This document shows positions 36,163-46,511 of a stretch of DNA of 64,000 nt, piece after piece. The notes below the pieces were generated by a model. It was not told the origin of the DNA. It was given only the letters and a program-made list of their open reading frames with translations, and ran no database searches. The stretch is taken from the NCBI GenBank assembly GCA_035079385.1, contig JAVHKY010000039.1, forward strand, positions 620,001 to 684,000, read 5' to 3'. Every line of letters starts with the position of its first letter. Within the stretch, counting starts at the first letter, position 1. The DNA is from Aspidiotus rigidus. Lineage: Eukaryota; Arthropoda; Insecta; Hemiptera; Diaspididae. Both the position numbers and the translations under genes were made by a program.

Positions 36163-37530
36163 ATGGTGAAGAAGAAGTTTCATGAACTTACTCGGGATCA
36201 ACTCCGCGAGGAACTCCGGAATTGTAATCTCTCTGTTAGCGGAACCAAAAATGAATTAGCCGATCGTCTGGAAAAAGCATTCAAAGACTCGGGTTTGGAC
36301 GTGGCCAATTTTGAATTTGAGGTTGACGAGGTTACTGGAAACCTTGGGACTGGTACGCCAACAAAGCAGTCTCCAGCTATAGATTTGAGTGCAATGCTGC
36401 AAATGTTGACAGATACAATGGCTAAAAATTCAGAAGATCTGAAGACTGGGTTTACTGCCATAGACCAGAAAATTGAACAGAAACTCGAACAGAACAAGAA
36501 TGCAATGGAGAACGCAATGGAGGAGAAACTCGAATGGAACAAGAATGCAATGGAGGAGAAACTCGAACAAAATAAGGCAGAAATCTTTGATGGGCTAAGA
36601 GAGACTATCGATGTTGAGGTTAAACGCCAAATTGAACCAATCCAACATCAGGTTGAGGGAATCCAACATCAGGTCGAGGAATTTGGGCAACAATGGAAAG
36701 TTATACAGGAACGACTTCAAAGACTGGAAGGAAATCCAACAGTAAGCATGGTTGTGGATCCGCCAGGCGTTACTTTTTTCAGTTCTGGATCTAATGAAGG
36801 AAACATACCAGTTATGGAACCATCAAAGGCCAAAGTTAAAATACCAACATTTGATGGCGAGATCTCTTGGGAACTGTATAAATCACAGTTTGAAATTGCA
36901 GCTCAACTCAATGGATGGGATGACAAAGCCAAGGCTGGTAATTTGATTGTCAGCTTGAGAGGAGCTGCACTACAGCTGTTGTCCAACATTGCTGAGGATG
37001 ACAAGAAGAATTACCAAAAGTTGGTTGAGGTCCTTGAACAACGTTTTGGTTAAGCTCACTTGGCTCCCATCAGAAGAAGAGAACTGAAATACCGTCGACA
37101 GAACCGTGGAGAAAGTCTTCAAGCGTTTGCAAGCAAAATCCTCAAATTAACTCAACAAGCTTACCCAGAAGCTACTGTATCAGCCATTGAACAAACTGCG
37201 TCTGAGGCATTCATTGATGGAATTTTTGACTGGGAGGTTCAGAGTCAAGTTCGGATGGCACGTTGCAAAACCTTGAAAGAAGCATTATCCTTTGCCCTGG
37301 AAGTAGAAGCAGCAAGAAAGGCGTCCCGTAGACAAGGTTCCGTAGTTTTGAAGCAGACAAAGGTTGGACCAACTGGAGACAAACGTCGATGCTACCACTG
37401 TGATGAAGAGGGTCACATCAAGCCCAATTGCCCCAAGTGGAAATCTCTGCAAAAGAAGGCGGAAAACTCCAACCTGGAGTTGCCAGGGGCCAACCAACTC
37501 CAGGGCCAAGCAGAAGGGCCCAAGAAATAA
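36163..37530 (+). pseudogene. gag: gag of the Ty3/gypsy element, with SAP domain and one stop
   Basis: Residues about 4-38 form a SAP-like DNA-binding motif (ELTRDQLREELRNCNLSVSG then ELADRLEKAF). A repetitive coiled-coil region follows (repeats of EEKLEQNKNAM type), then the capsid-like segment beginning KIPTFDGEISWELYKSQFE. A TAA at 37051-37053 interrupts the capsid segment in mid-domain; the same frame continues with RRRELKYRRQNRGESLQAF and a CCHC zinc knuckle (CYHCDEEGHIKPNC) at 37392-37433. The frame ends at 37530. Gag would package the RNA; the SAP fold at its start is unusual for this group. Without readthrough of the TAA no full Gag is made. Confidence 0.85.
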
Positions 37531-40500
37531 GAATTTCCAAAATGCGCACTTCCAGTGAAAACGTCTATGTATCGGGATGGAATGATAGCATTGGACGCAA
37601 TATAGACATGTGCGTGGACTGTGCTGCTACTGGTTCAGTTATCAAGACACAATTGGTCAAGGACATCCCAGGCCTATCCATTAATTGGAGAGAAAAGCAC
37701 CGCATCAGGACTGCCATGGGTGAACAAGCTTGGACCAAGGGTACTGTCCAGCTGTCCATCAAGATTTCCTCAATGGTAATAACTGGAAAATTCATCCTTG
37801 CTGATATCGAGGACGACTGTATTCTGGGCCTGGATTTAATGCGAAAGTATGGGTTGATTATTGATCTGAAGTATGACCTTTTAAGAGGTCCCCGTGGAGA
37901 CATGCCACTTTATGAGTTGGAAGCCAAGGATCGCCTCCTCCAGACCAAAGTTGAAGAAGAACTAAGTACTGTAGTCGATGAAGTGAAGAAAGATTTGGAT
38001 TGTAAAACTATGTCGAGTTTCAATAATTTTTTGGAAGATTACCAGAGCCTTTTTGCTAAAGATGAAAATGACTTAGGGAGGACTTCTATAGTTCAACATC
38101 GCATAAACACTAGTGACGCGGCTCCAATCAGGCAGCGACCCAGAAGAATGCCGTTTGCCAAGGAAGCAGAGATGAAACGTCAACTGGAAGAGATGCTGAA
38201 ACCGGGAATTATAGAACCTTCCTCTAGTCCATGGGCTTCGCCAGTAACACTAGCACCAAAGAAAGATGGAACTTTAAGATTCTGCGTTGACTTCCGGAAG
38301 CTTAATGATGTTACTGTCAAAGACAGCTATCCCCTGCCAAGAATGGATGATCTTTTTGACATTTTAAGAGGAGCAAGATGGTTTTCAGTAATCGACATGA
38401 AGAGTGGCTTTTGGCAAGTGGAGGTGCATCCAGCTGATAAAGAGAAGACCGCGTTTTGTACCACTGGAGGATTATGGCAATTTAATGTCATGCCATTCGG
38501 TTTATGTAACGCACCAGCCACGTTTGAACGCCTTGTGGAAAAGATTTTGAAAGATGTCATTGGAAAAATTTGCCTAGTGTACATGGATGACGTGATTGTC
38601 TTCAGCGAGACACCTGAAGAGCACATAGAACACCTGAGGATTGTTTTCCAAAAATTACAAGAAGCAGGTCTCAAACTTTCCTTAAAGAAGTGCTCATTAT
38701 TCAAGAAAGAAGTCAGATACTTGGGCCATATTGTTTCAGCTGACGGTTTGAAGACTGACCCAAGGAAAGTAGAAGCAATAACTCAATGGCCGACACCAAA
38801 GGATCGTACTGAAGTAAAAAGTTTCTTAAGTCTATGTTCATACTACAGAAGATTTGTAAAGAATTTCGCAAATATTGTGAAACCGTTGAACCGTTTAACT
38901 GAAAAAGAACATCCATTCAAATGGACCAGTGAATGTCAAGAGGCCTTCAACGAACTCAAGAAGAGAATGTGCTCCACGCCAGTACTAGCCTATCCAGATC
39001 CAACTAAAAGGTTTATTCTTGATACAGATTGCAGTAATTTTGCTATGGGTGCCGTATTGTCGCAAGAATATGAATCAGGGGAGCGAGTCATTGCCTATTT
39101 TAGCAAGACCCTGAGTAAGACAGAACAGAATTATTGTGTGACCAGAAAAGAATTACTAGCCGTTATAAAATCAATGAAAAATTTCCACAAGTACCTGTAT
39201 GGCCAGAAATTCTTGCTACGAACTGATCATGCTGCTTTACAGTGGATAATGAATTTCAAAGAACCAGAAGGGCAGATGGCTAGATGGCTGCAATACCTGC
39301 AAACTTATACTTTTGAAATAATCCACCGGAGAGGAAAAAGTCATCAGAATGCTGATTCATTATCAAGAAGACCATGCTCAGAAGACTGTAGTCATTGTTG
39401 CAAACAAGAGAAGAAGGAAGTCTCAGTCAAAGCCATACAACTAAGTTCCAATGTGGATATGAAAAATGCTCAACAACAGGATAAAGATATTTCAGTCATC
39501 TTAGCCTGGAAGGAGAAAGGTGAACGACCAGTCTGGCAGGATATCAGCTCGCAGTCAGTAAATTTAAAGATTTTATGGTCACAATGGGACTCGCTTCAAG
39601 TAGAGAATGGAATTGTTTACCGGATCTGGGAAACAACAGATGGCAGATCACACCGGCGTCAACTACTGATACCTGAAGCACTCGTTCCGGATGTCTTGAA
39701 GAGTGTTCATGATGACGCATCTGGTAGTCATCTTGGAATAACAAAAACATTGGCCAAGATTCGGGAACGGTTTTACTGGCCAGCCTGTAGAAGTGATATA
39801 GAGGATTGGATTCAATGTTGCAGAACATGTAATGCCAGTAAGGGGCCCAATACTAGGGGCCGAGCTAAGATGCGAATCTACAATGTGGGATACCCTTTTG
39901 AACGGATTGCGGCAGATATCTCAGGACCATTTCCAGAAACTGACCTAGGTAATCGTTATATTCTAGTGGTAGGAGATTATTTCAGCAAATGGATGGATGC
40001 TTACCCACTGCCAAATTGTGAAGCCGTCACTGTTGCAACAGCGCTGGTGGAAAACTGGATTTCAAGGTTTGGAGTACCTCTGGAGTTACACTCAGACCAG
40101 GGAAGAAACTTTGAATCCCAGGTATTTGGAGAAGTGGCTAAGCTGATGGGATTGAGGAAAACTCGTACAACACCACTCCACCCACAATCTGATGGTATGG
40201 TCGAGAGGTTCAACAAAACAATAGACCAATTTCTATCCAAAGTAATTGATAGTGACCAGCGGAATTGGGACAAGCTACTTCCATTGTTCCTGCTAGCCTA
40301 TCGGTCTTCAATCCATGAGAGCACCAAGGAAACACCTGCAAAAATCATTTTTGGAAGAGAACTTCGATTACCGTGTGATTTAGAGCTGGGCACCCCTCCA
40401 CAGCCACCTCAAGAAGTCAAGCCGTTTACGCAAGAACTGAAGAACCGACTTAAGCAGGTACATGAGCTGGTCAGGGAAAATTTAGAAGTTGCTAGCGACC

Positions 40501-40754
40501 GGATGAAGGCACGCTATGACATCTGTGCAGATGAAACCAAGTTTGAACCCCAGGGTAGGGTGTGGTTCTACAACCCACAGAGAAAGAAAGGGAAGAACCC
40601 AAAATTACAGTGCAATTGGGAAGGACCTTGGACAGTCGTGAAGAGAATCAACGATGTCATCTATCGCATCCAACAGGACAGAAAGTTCAAAGTGGTCCAC
40701 CAAAATAGACTAGCTGTATGGAGTCCGGCGTTTGAACGGGACGTTCAAAACTGA
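37428..40754 (+). CDS. pol: pol polyprotein of the Ty3/gypsy element (PR-RT-RH-IN)
   Basis: An uninterrupted frame of 1108 codons overlapping gag in the -1 frame, so it is expected to be made by frameshifting; its first ATG is not a real start. Protease: VDCAATGS in place of the usual D-S/T-G motif, then CILGLDLM. Reverse transcriptase: FSVIDMKSGFWQVEV and catalytic YMDD at 38580-38591. RNase H: FILDTDCSNFAMGAVLSQ. Integrase: zinc finger HxxxH/CxxC (SHLGITK to CCRTC), then D in AADISGPF, D in HSDQGRNFESQ and E in GMVERFNKTI. The C-terminal segment (VWFYNPQRKKGKNPKLQ) is a GPY/F-like module. I saw no canonical slippery heptamer in the right phase near the gag end. Confidence 0.92.
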   Translation: MPQVEISAKEGGKLQPGVARGQPTPGPSRRAQEIRISKMRTSSENVYVSGWNDSIGRNIDMCVDCAATGSVIKTQLVKDIPGLSINWREKHRIRTAMGEQAWTKGTVQLSIKISSMVITGKFILADIEDDCILGLDLMRKYGLIIDLKYDLLRGPRGDMPLYELEAKDRLLQTKVEEELSTVVDEVKKDLDCKTMSSFNNFLEDYQSLFAKDENDLGRTSIVQHRINTSDAAPIRQRPRRMPFAKEAEMKRQLEEMLKPGIIEPSSSPWASPVTLAPKKDGTLRFCVDFRKLNDVTVKDSYPLPRMDDLFDILRGARWFSVIDMKSGFWQVEVHPADKEKTAFCTTGGLWQFNVMPFGLCNAPATFERLVEKILKDVIGKICLVYMDDVIVFSETPEEHIEHLRIVFQKLQEAGLKLSLKKCSLFKKEVRYLGHIVSADGLKTDPRKVEAITQWPTPKDRTEVKSFLSLCSYYRRFVKNFANIVKPLNRLTEKEHPFKWTSECQEAFNELKKRMCSTPVLAYPDPTKRFILDTDCSNFAMGAVLSQEYESGERVIAYFSKTLSKTEQNYCVTRKELLAVIKSMKNFHKYLYGQKFLLRTDHAALQWIMNFKEPEGQMARWLQYLQTYTFEIIHRRGKSHQNADSLSRRPCSEDCSHCCKQEKKEVSVKAIQLSSNVDMKNAQQQDKDISVILAWKEKGERPVWQDISSQSVNLKILWSQWDSLQVENGIVYRIWETTDGRSHRRQLLIPEALVPDVLKSVHDDASGSHLGITKTLAKIRERFYWPACRSDIEDWIQCCRTCNASKGPNTRGRAKMRIYNVGYPFERIAADISGPFPETDLGNRYILVVGDYFSKWMDAYPLPNCEAVTVATALVENWISRFGVPLELHSDQGRNFESQVFGEVAKLMGLRKTRTTPLHPQSDGMVERFNKTIDQFLSKVIDSDQRNWDKLLPLFLLAYRSSIHESTKETPAKIIFGRELRLPCDLELGTPPQPPQEVKPFTQELKNRLKQVHELVRENLEVASDRMKARYDICADETKFEPQGRVWFYNPQRKKGKNPKLQCNWEGPWTVVKRINDVIYRIQQDRKFKVVHQNRLAVWSPAFERDVQN

Positions 40755-40765
40755 GGAGGGGAAAG
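40753..40765 (+). promoter_or_regulatory. polypurine tract
   Basis: GAGGAGGGGAAAG lies immediately before the 3' LTR, at the place where plus-strand DNA synthesis is primed in LTR elements. Confidence 0.85.
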
Positions 40766-41190
40766 TGTGGCGTTCTGCTTTGAAGGCGCAAGCACCAAGC
40801 TTGCACATACCGCTAAACTTTTAATAATAGCAGACGCCGCAAGGAAGCGTGCTTATCGCTTAACTACTTCGCCAAATACGCTTGAACAACCTAGAACGTG
40901 CTCGATTGATTGTAAGCACTCTTGCATAACCTGTTTGCCGTTCTAGAAGAAATCTCGAGAATTCCGGAAATAAGGGTGAGACTATAAATAGCCGGCAGCA
41001 ACCCGATAAAGCGATTCATTTGTAATCTTAAAGCGATAGTTAACGTGTTCTCGTTCTTTAACGCGATTGTGTTACAGTTTAACCGTGTTTAGAAGTGTTG
41101 TACTTGCGGTACCAGTAATAAAGCTCGGTTTTCGTAATTGTTCTTTATTATCGGTGTCAAGAGATATTTGGTGACTGGTAGAACGTCACA
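40766..41190 (+). repeat. 3' LTR
   Basis: Same ends as the 5' LTR and about 98% identical to it. It is followed directly by the resumed coding sequence of transposase copy B. Confidence 0.92.
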
Positions 41191-42541
41191 ATATTCATCT
41201 TACAGTTCATATTCCTGAGGACTATGAACGCTTTCAACTTCCTCTCGATAAGATCTCCGCATTCCGGTACGAGAACGCACTTGGAAAAATAAAACGTCTG
41301 ATTACAGGTCATTGTCAACCAATAACCCAACTTCAAAATAAAGTAAGCAGTTTGGTTCATACAAAACTGTACGCAAGAATGGAGAAGAATAAGGTTACGC
41401 ACACAGAAGAACAGTACTACGAAATTCCAGAATTATGTAGGCCTTTTACACATGACGAGGATAGAAGTACGGAAGATGTTGAAGCCGCGAACATTGAATG
41501 TGGACAAGCGATTTCTGATGACCGATGGCAATCGAAAGCTTTCAAGAAATGCGTTTCTCTAATTTCAAATTAAGGACTGATAACGTGAGAGACTGTCACG
41601 TTCTTATGACAGAAGAAAAGGAAGATGTTTACATTCGCCTGAGGAAAATTCTGCGAGATCGCGATTCAGGTGAAATCTATCTCATTGGTAACAGATTTCA
41701 GAGCCTTTGACCTCTTTTTTCGCTTCAATTGGACGACAATGTGGAGTTGAACTCAAAAAATGCGAGTATAACAGTTTGCGAAGACTTATCTCAGGACACA
41801 TATACCTACTCGCTAAATCAATTGAAAGAGAAATGTTTTGGTTTACCTCTGAATCTACTTGCGCCTCAGAATACAATCATTTAGCGGGTAATGATTCGAT
41901 ATCTGCATTGATGACTGACGCATACCACATGAATTACTTTAAATATACAGGTATCCTTTACATTCATCTGTTTGTAAAGGTGAGAGAGGATGACGTTAAA
42001 GTTGGATGAAAATTTGTGCCAGCAAAGTGCCACAGGTATAATTTTGACTCTTTAAAATTACGAATATTTTTCAGTGATTTGAAAGAGAACATACCAATTG
42101 TTACTTTTGTGTACATAATTTGTGGTTAAATTTTATGTATTTATAAACATTTTTCTGCTGAGTATTGTCCACGGTTTGAAATTTCGTTCAAAAATATAAA
42201 GGAATATAATGTATTTTTCGGCATAATTTTAGAAACGTTTCCATTATTTTTGATGGACCCTATTTGGCTCGGGGAAAATGTGTAAAACTTCTTCTGATTT
42301 GAAATTACAGTACATAAAACTGAGATAGAATGTATATTAGGTATACATATAATTATATTTTCCTATTTGAAGTTTGCCTCCAAAGTTATGGCTCTTCATA
42401 CAAAGATAAATTTAGCTAGTAAGTATTTCCAACCAGGTGATAATATCCTATGCTCTCCTGTACATAATCTTATACTAGTATATTTGTGCACATGTCTGCA
42501 TAAATTAATACATCTTCCTATTTGATTTTGTTTCATGTTCA

Positions 42542-43225
42542 GTGACTGATTTACTTGTAAATATTATTGAAATGACGGATGCCAGGGACAACGCTGATCA
42601 GTCCAAGATTCCTGATGACTCAAATCGCGTAAAATATGACTCACAGAACCGCCAGTATCAAAATGTAAACGCGCGCCGATCGAGATTCATTGATTACACG
42701 CTCTTCTCAGACGCCCCAGAAAATGTAATATTACCGTTCCTAGTCATAGCGGATCGATTTTCCAAAAAAACACCTTACACAGTACCGCAAGACTGGATAA
42801 ATCGAGTAGATGGTACCGTGTATTTCCCAAATAATATTGAGCCTAGTCTTAACGATAGTTCCTACCAGGATTTATGCGACTCTCTTGTCAAAGAGCGGCG
42901 GCCTATCACCACAACACATTACCCTTTTAAAGGACACAACCGTCGGATTGCATGGAAACCATTCATGCTTAAAGGAGTGTATGGAGGTTTTCGTGAGTAA
43001 CTTTTCATTACAGTAGATAAGAATGAGTAATACTCGTGATTCCTATCATTGTGATCTTACTTATCCGCAGAAACTTATGAAGAAGCCATGAATTTTGTGA
43101 AAGAAGAAGCTAATATTGTGGACGACGTCGCTACTATACCTGATATGGAATTGACTGAAAAAGATTTTGCAAGTATTCAGGAAGGGCCCCATTTCATAAG
43201 TGAAAGGGAAATGTACCCGAATTAG
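42542..43225 (+). CDS. accessory gene of the TNP2-like transposon, copy B
   Basis: Two exons: up to 42992 and 43071-43225, joined GT-AG in phase 1. The first has VPQDWINRVDGTVYFPNN and GVYGGF near its end. The second opens QTYEEAMNFVKEEANIVDD and ends in TAG. The pattern P-x-D-W-I, W/F-P-N, then Y-x(0-1)-x-T-Y-E-E-A is shared by partner proteins of this transposon family. The intron position and phase equal those of copy A (PMESYDEAFSW). A possible start is the ATG at 42572 (MTDARDNADQ). An acidic C-terminus follows. Either this is a complete short isoform or later exons are lost. Confidence 0.5.
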
Positions 43226-44002
43226 AATTTCATCGGGAGACAACAACAATCATAGGAAGGATTAATAAATGACTTTTTCTTTCGCTTATTTAGTTATCTT
43301 ACTCGTGAAAACGGACGTTTTTACTGTCCACCTGTCATTCGCACCTTGGTAAAGACTTCTGGACAGCCTAAACGTCGGTTTTCAAGATAGGTGAGTAAAC
43401 AAAAGGAAAATAGAGCCTTTCTTTAATTCTTTATATGTGGAAACACTTCCACATTTAAAATTAATCTATTTTGATTCTAAAAAATAAGAACTATAAACTA
43501 AGGAACCTCGAGTTTTTGGTTGTTAAAAATATTTTCTTTCAATAATCTTAATTCTACATCCCACCAATTTAAAATTCTAAGGAGACACTTGTCATGAGTG
43601 CGTTGATTAATAATTAGGTATTTATGTTCCAATACAAAGAAATTTTTACTTATAAATAATTTTTCCACCTCTGTTATGATACGTGTAAAAAATATAAATC
43701 ACAAATGAGGCAAAAAAGAAAAAAAGAAAGGAAATGTATAAATAAATTCAACGAATGAGTTAGTTGATTGGATGCATTTGTTGTATTATAAATTCATAAT
43801 TGAAGCCAAATTATTTTTTCTATGGACCTATTTTTGTTGCGATCAGTTTCTATTTTGTATCTTGCAATCAATTCCATAGTCCCAGAGTTTCTGTGGTTTC
43901 TATTTCTGAGCTATAAATTTTCATTTGCAAGTTTCCTTATATGATTTATTATAAGATAGCAATTATATCTGCGACATTTATTCTACGCAGTGCTAATGAT
44001 TT

Positions 44003-44944
44003 TCAAAAGAAGAAAAAAATGAAGATGGGATTAGAGCTAAAGTTATTGAACCGATCGTGACTAATAATCAAGCTGAGATCATCGCAGTCATAAAAGCTAT
44101 CGAGTTAGCTTACGCGCACCGGATTCCACATGTGGCAGTGCACACTGATTCTGCTTACATTGTGAATTTATGGGACGAGGAGCTACTCACGGCTGAAAAT
44201 GGTCGGCTTCCACTCTATGACAACGAGGTGTGGCTAAGTCGGCTGATTGGTCTTATCCAGCAGGTGGGTAGAGAAAACATCCGGCTGGTACACGTACCCG
44301 GCCACTCAGTCGACATTGGCAATCTGGAAGCCGATCATATGGTGCAGAGCGTCGCGTACGAATATAGAAGTTGGAAACAGATCGATTTTTTAAAGATGAC
44401 CACCCAAGAGGCGATTGTGGCATTCGTCGCCCAATCCAAAGAGACGGAATTCAATCGTTTGAAGCACAGAGACCTTATTAGCGGGAAGGACTTCACACGA
44501 TTTTCAGAAGGAGACATCGTGCCAATTAGAAACCATGGAATTTCGCAAGCGTATTACGGTTTGACAAAGAAGTTCCTTAAACCTTATGAGGGTGAATATC
44601 TTGTAATTCGCAGAATAGGAAGCAATGCAAATCTGCTGCGCGATCCTATATCTGAGCAAGAATTTATGGCAAACGTTCGCCAACTCGCTTTAATTCGCAG
44701 AAGCAACGCGGAGAGTAACTTACAGGTTGCCATTAAGGATATTGAAATTCGAGATCACCCTATATCGTTTCTTCTCTGTCTTACCTGGATGCAGTTTTGT
44801 TGGAACCCAGACGTAGTCTATCTAACTTTCTCTCTCTCTCTTTCTTTCTTTATCCCTCTCGTCTTTATTTTCTTCTTCTTCGAGTTTATGTCCTCTAATA
44901 ATTTTTTTTTGCGAGAGTTCTTATTCCCGACGAGCGTGGTTTAA
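44003..44944 (+). CDS. RNase H domain joined to an LTR-integrase-like C-terminus
   Basis: The first half carries eukaryotic RNase H1-type motifs: TNNQAEIIAVIKAIELA (catalytic Glu), HTDSAYIVNLW (catalytic Asp) and VPGHSVDIGNLEADHM (His and final Asp). The strand with the first catalytic Asp is not visible upstream, so the domain is probably 5'-truncated. The second half reads FSEGDIVPIRN, then KKFLKPYEGEYLVIRRIGSN and ANVRQLALIRR, like the GPY/F-type C-terminal module of gypsy integrases. No integrase core lies between. The ORF track from a GTG at 44057 runs to 44944, but similarity ends near 44730 and a pyrimidine-rich tail follows. It could be an internally deleted retroelement carrying an extra RNase H, or a fusion. 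Confidence 0.55.
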   Translation, partial: SKEEKNEDGIRAKVIEPIVTNNQAEIIAVIKAIELAYAHRIPHVAVHTDSAYIVNLWDEELLTAENGRLPLYDNEVWLSRLIGLIQQVGRENIRLVHVPGHSVDIGNLEADHMVQSVAYEYRSWKQIDFLKMTTQEAIVAFVAQSKETEFNRLKHRDLISGKDFTRFSEGDIVPIRNHGISQAYYGLTKKFLKPYEGEYLVIRRIGSNANLLRDPISEQEFMANVRQLALIRRSNAESNLQVAIKDIEIRDHPISFLLCLTWMQFCWNPDVVYLTFSLSLSFFIPLVFIFFFFEFMSSNNFFLREFLFPTSVV

Positions 44945-45644
44945 AAGCTAAATGATAATATGTTCCTTTTTTTTTCCGCATCACAGTCAGCCTAAGTAGG
45001 GTGTCTGGCGCCAACACTCCTATATTACGGCGATTTTTTCTCCTGTATCTGCTAACCTCTTCTTTCAATAGTTCTGTTGTCCGTTCCAGTGACAATATCC
45101 AAGCTTCAGTAAATCTTTATCGAATTTTATGTTTTTCTATTCTACCTCGTGGCCGTATTATTTTTATCATTTTTTTTTATTCCTTCTCGAAGCTTATACC
45201 CTCTCACTCTCCTAACCAATAGTCAACCACTTCTTTTTCGCTGGTTGGAAACCTTTTTTCCGAAGGTATTCAGAACCGGGGGTAGTTTTCTCGCCGGTAA
45301 CTCAGTGTGCATCTCGAGCGGTTGCCAACGAGTGTTCGTGCTTCTTTTCATCCTGTTCTCGCTTCCATCGTTCCGTTTTTATATTTCGTTTTGTTCTCTG
45401 ACTTTGGTTCACATTCAACCCTTCGGCATGATTGTCGATATCGCGTAATAAGCCTTGCCTCGATTTTTTTTTCAAGCTCTCCTCTTGATCACAATGTTTT
45501 TTTTTTAATTTGAAGTGAAGTGCGCCAGCCATGAGCGGCTAATCTTTTTCAGTGGGGGCCGTCTCCCCCAGCCTGCCGTCCCATGTACTGACCATCTGAG
45601 TGCCATGGAGACCCCGTGTCCATCCAGGGGCTCCATCTGCTAAA

Positions 45645-46499
45645 CAAGAAAGAGGAATACTCCGACGTGGAGTAAAAAAATGCAAACCGCAGAAAAAATG
45701 AAAATACGACGAGCGCTTTCGGTTAAACAACCATCTTCGAGCCTGAAATGAAAGCAACTGACGAACAAAAGAGAAGAACGAGGTATTAAGATCGTCCAAA
45801 CGAGAAATCACGGTGTGAGTCATAAACCAGTTCGATCAGGCCATCTTCCGGAATATACGAATTGAGTACAGTGATACCGTCAGTGTTGAGATGACGAATT
45901 ATCTCTATATTCTCGAGGGCGATACGCTTACGGTAGGAATTCTCCTTATGGAGGAGCTTTTCGGATCCCTCACGGAAGCTGTGGCCACTGTTTATTAAGT
46001 GATCGGCGAAAGCTGACTCCCCCAAGTGTCCCTTCTTCCAAGACTTCAGGTGCTCAGTTACTCGAACTTTCATTTGGCGGCTGGTCTCACCAATATAAAA
46101 GCCTCCACAATCCTCACACTCCAACTTATACAAACCACTCCTCTCATCAACAGGTATGGGGTCCTTCAGTCTCACAAACAACCTCTTGACTGTGGTAGGG
46201 TTGTAAAACGCGGGTCTGAAGCCAAACGGGCGAAGGGCCCGACCCAATTGCTGGGAGAACTTCCCCAAGAAAGGGAGACTGATCCAACGCAAACGGCGAT
46301 CACGGATCGTGTCTCGGTGGAGGGAGGTGGTGGAATCCAGGAGGCCCCTCGTAATTTTCCTCCGAACCATCACGTCAACATCGACATTGACCCCATTCAC
46401 TCTGGCCAGGTGTTTTATTGTGATTAACTCTTTCTTGAAGGCAGACTGACTCAAAGGAATACGAGTCAGTCTGTGAACTAGGCTATGAAAAGCAGCCAT
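45645..46499 (-). pseudogene. Penelope-like element, 3' part with GIY-YIG endonuclease
   Basis: The 237-codon minus-strand frame (46499-45786) is the C-terminal part of a Penelope-like polyprotein. It starts with the post-RT segment SLVHRLTRIPLSQSAFKKEL, then LFVRLKDPIPVDERSG, then the GIY-YIG nuclease: GLYKLECEDCGGFYIGETS, an Arg in RQMKVRVTEH, and FADHLINSGHSF. Reverse transcriptase is absent. The 3' flank down to about 45645 matches that of the palindromic copies at 50.7-52.1 kb, ending near GAATACTCC, so this is a 5'-truncated insertion. Penelope elements use the nuclease to nick target DNA for primed reverse transcription. Confidence 0.8.
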
Positions 46500-46511
46500 C
46501 TTGTGAGCAAC

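Larger units (their letters stand above)
35671..41190 (+). mobile_element. Ty3/gypsy LTR retrotransposon, nearly complete
   Basis: A 5.5-kb element with two LTRs, primer-binding site, gag, pol and a purine tract, in the same orientation as the transposase it disrupts. If the LTRs end TGTGGC...GTCAC the target duplication is AATAT (35666-35670 and 41190-41194); if they end in CACA it is ATAT. The LTRs differ at about nine positions plus two small indels over about 425 bases (around 2%), so the insertion is fairly recent. The one clear defect is a stop in gag. Domain order PR-RT-RH-IN places it in Ty3/gypsy. Confidence 0.92.
35041..42009 (+). pseudogene. CACTA/TNP2-like transposase, copy B, split by an LTR retrotransposon
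   Basis: The 5' piece (35041-35670) has MPPGEMTYFGIKNMLTYAGE, then after an internal deletion IPYFDLVRDVILDMMHIII and SWKATQFRQFLLYIGPVVL, ending at SNYNI. The 3' piece resumes at 41191 right after the retrotransposon with NIHLTVHIPEDYE, KISAFRYENALGKIKRLITG and FKLRTDNVRDCHVLM, matching copy A's ALGKLKKLVRG and FCIRVDNDADSC. Stops and frameshifts occur near 35333, 41572 and 41708. The central zinc-ribbon part is missing. It is dead, older than the retrotransposon it contains. Confidence 0.8.
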
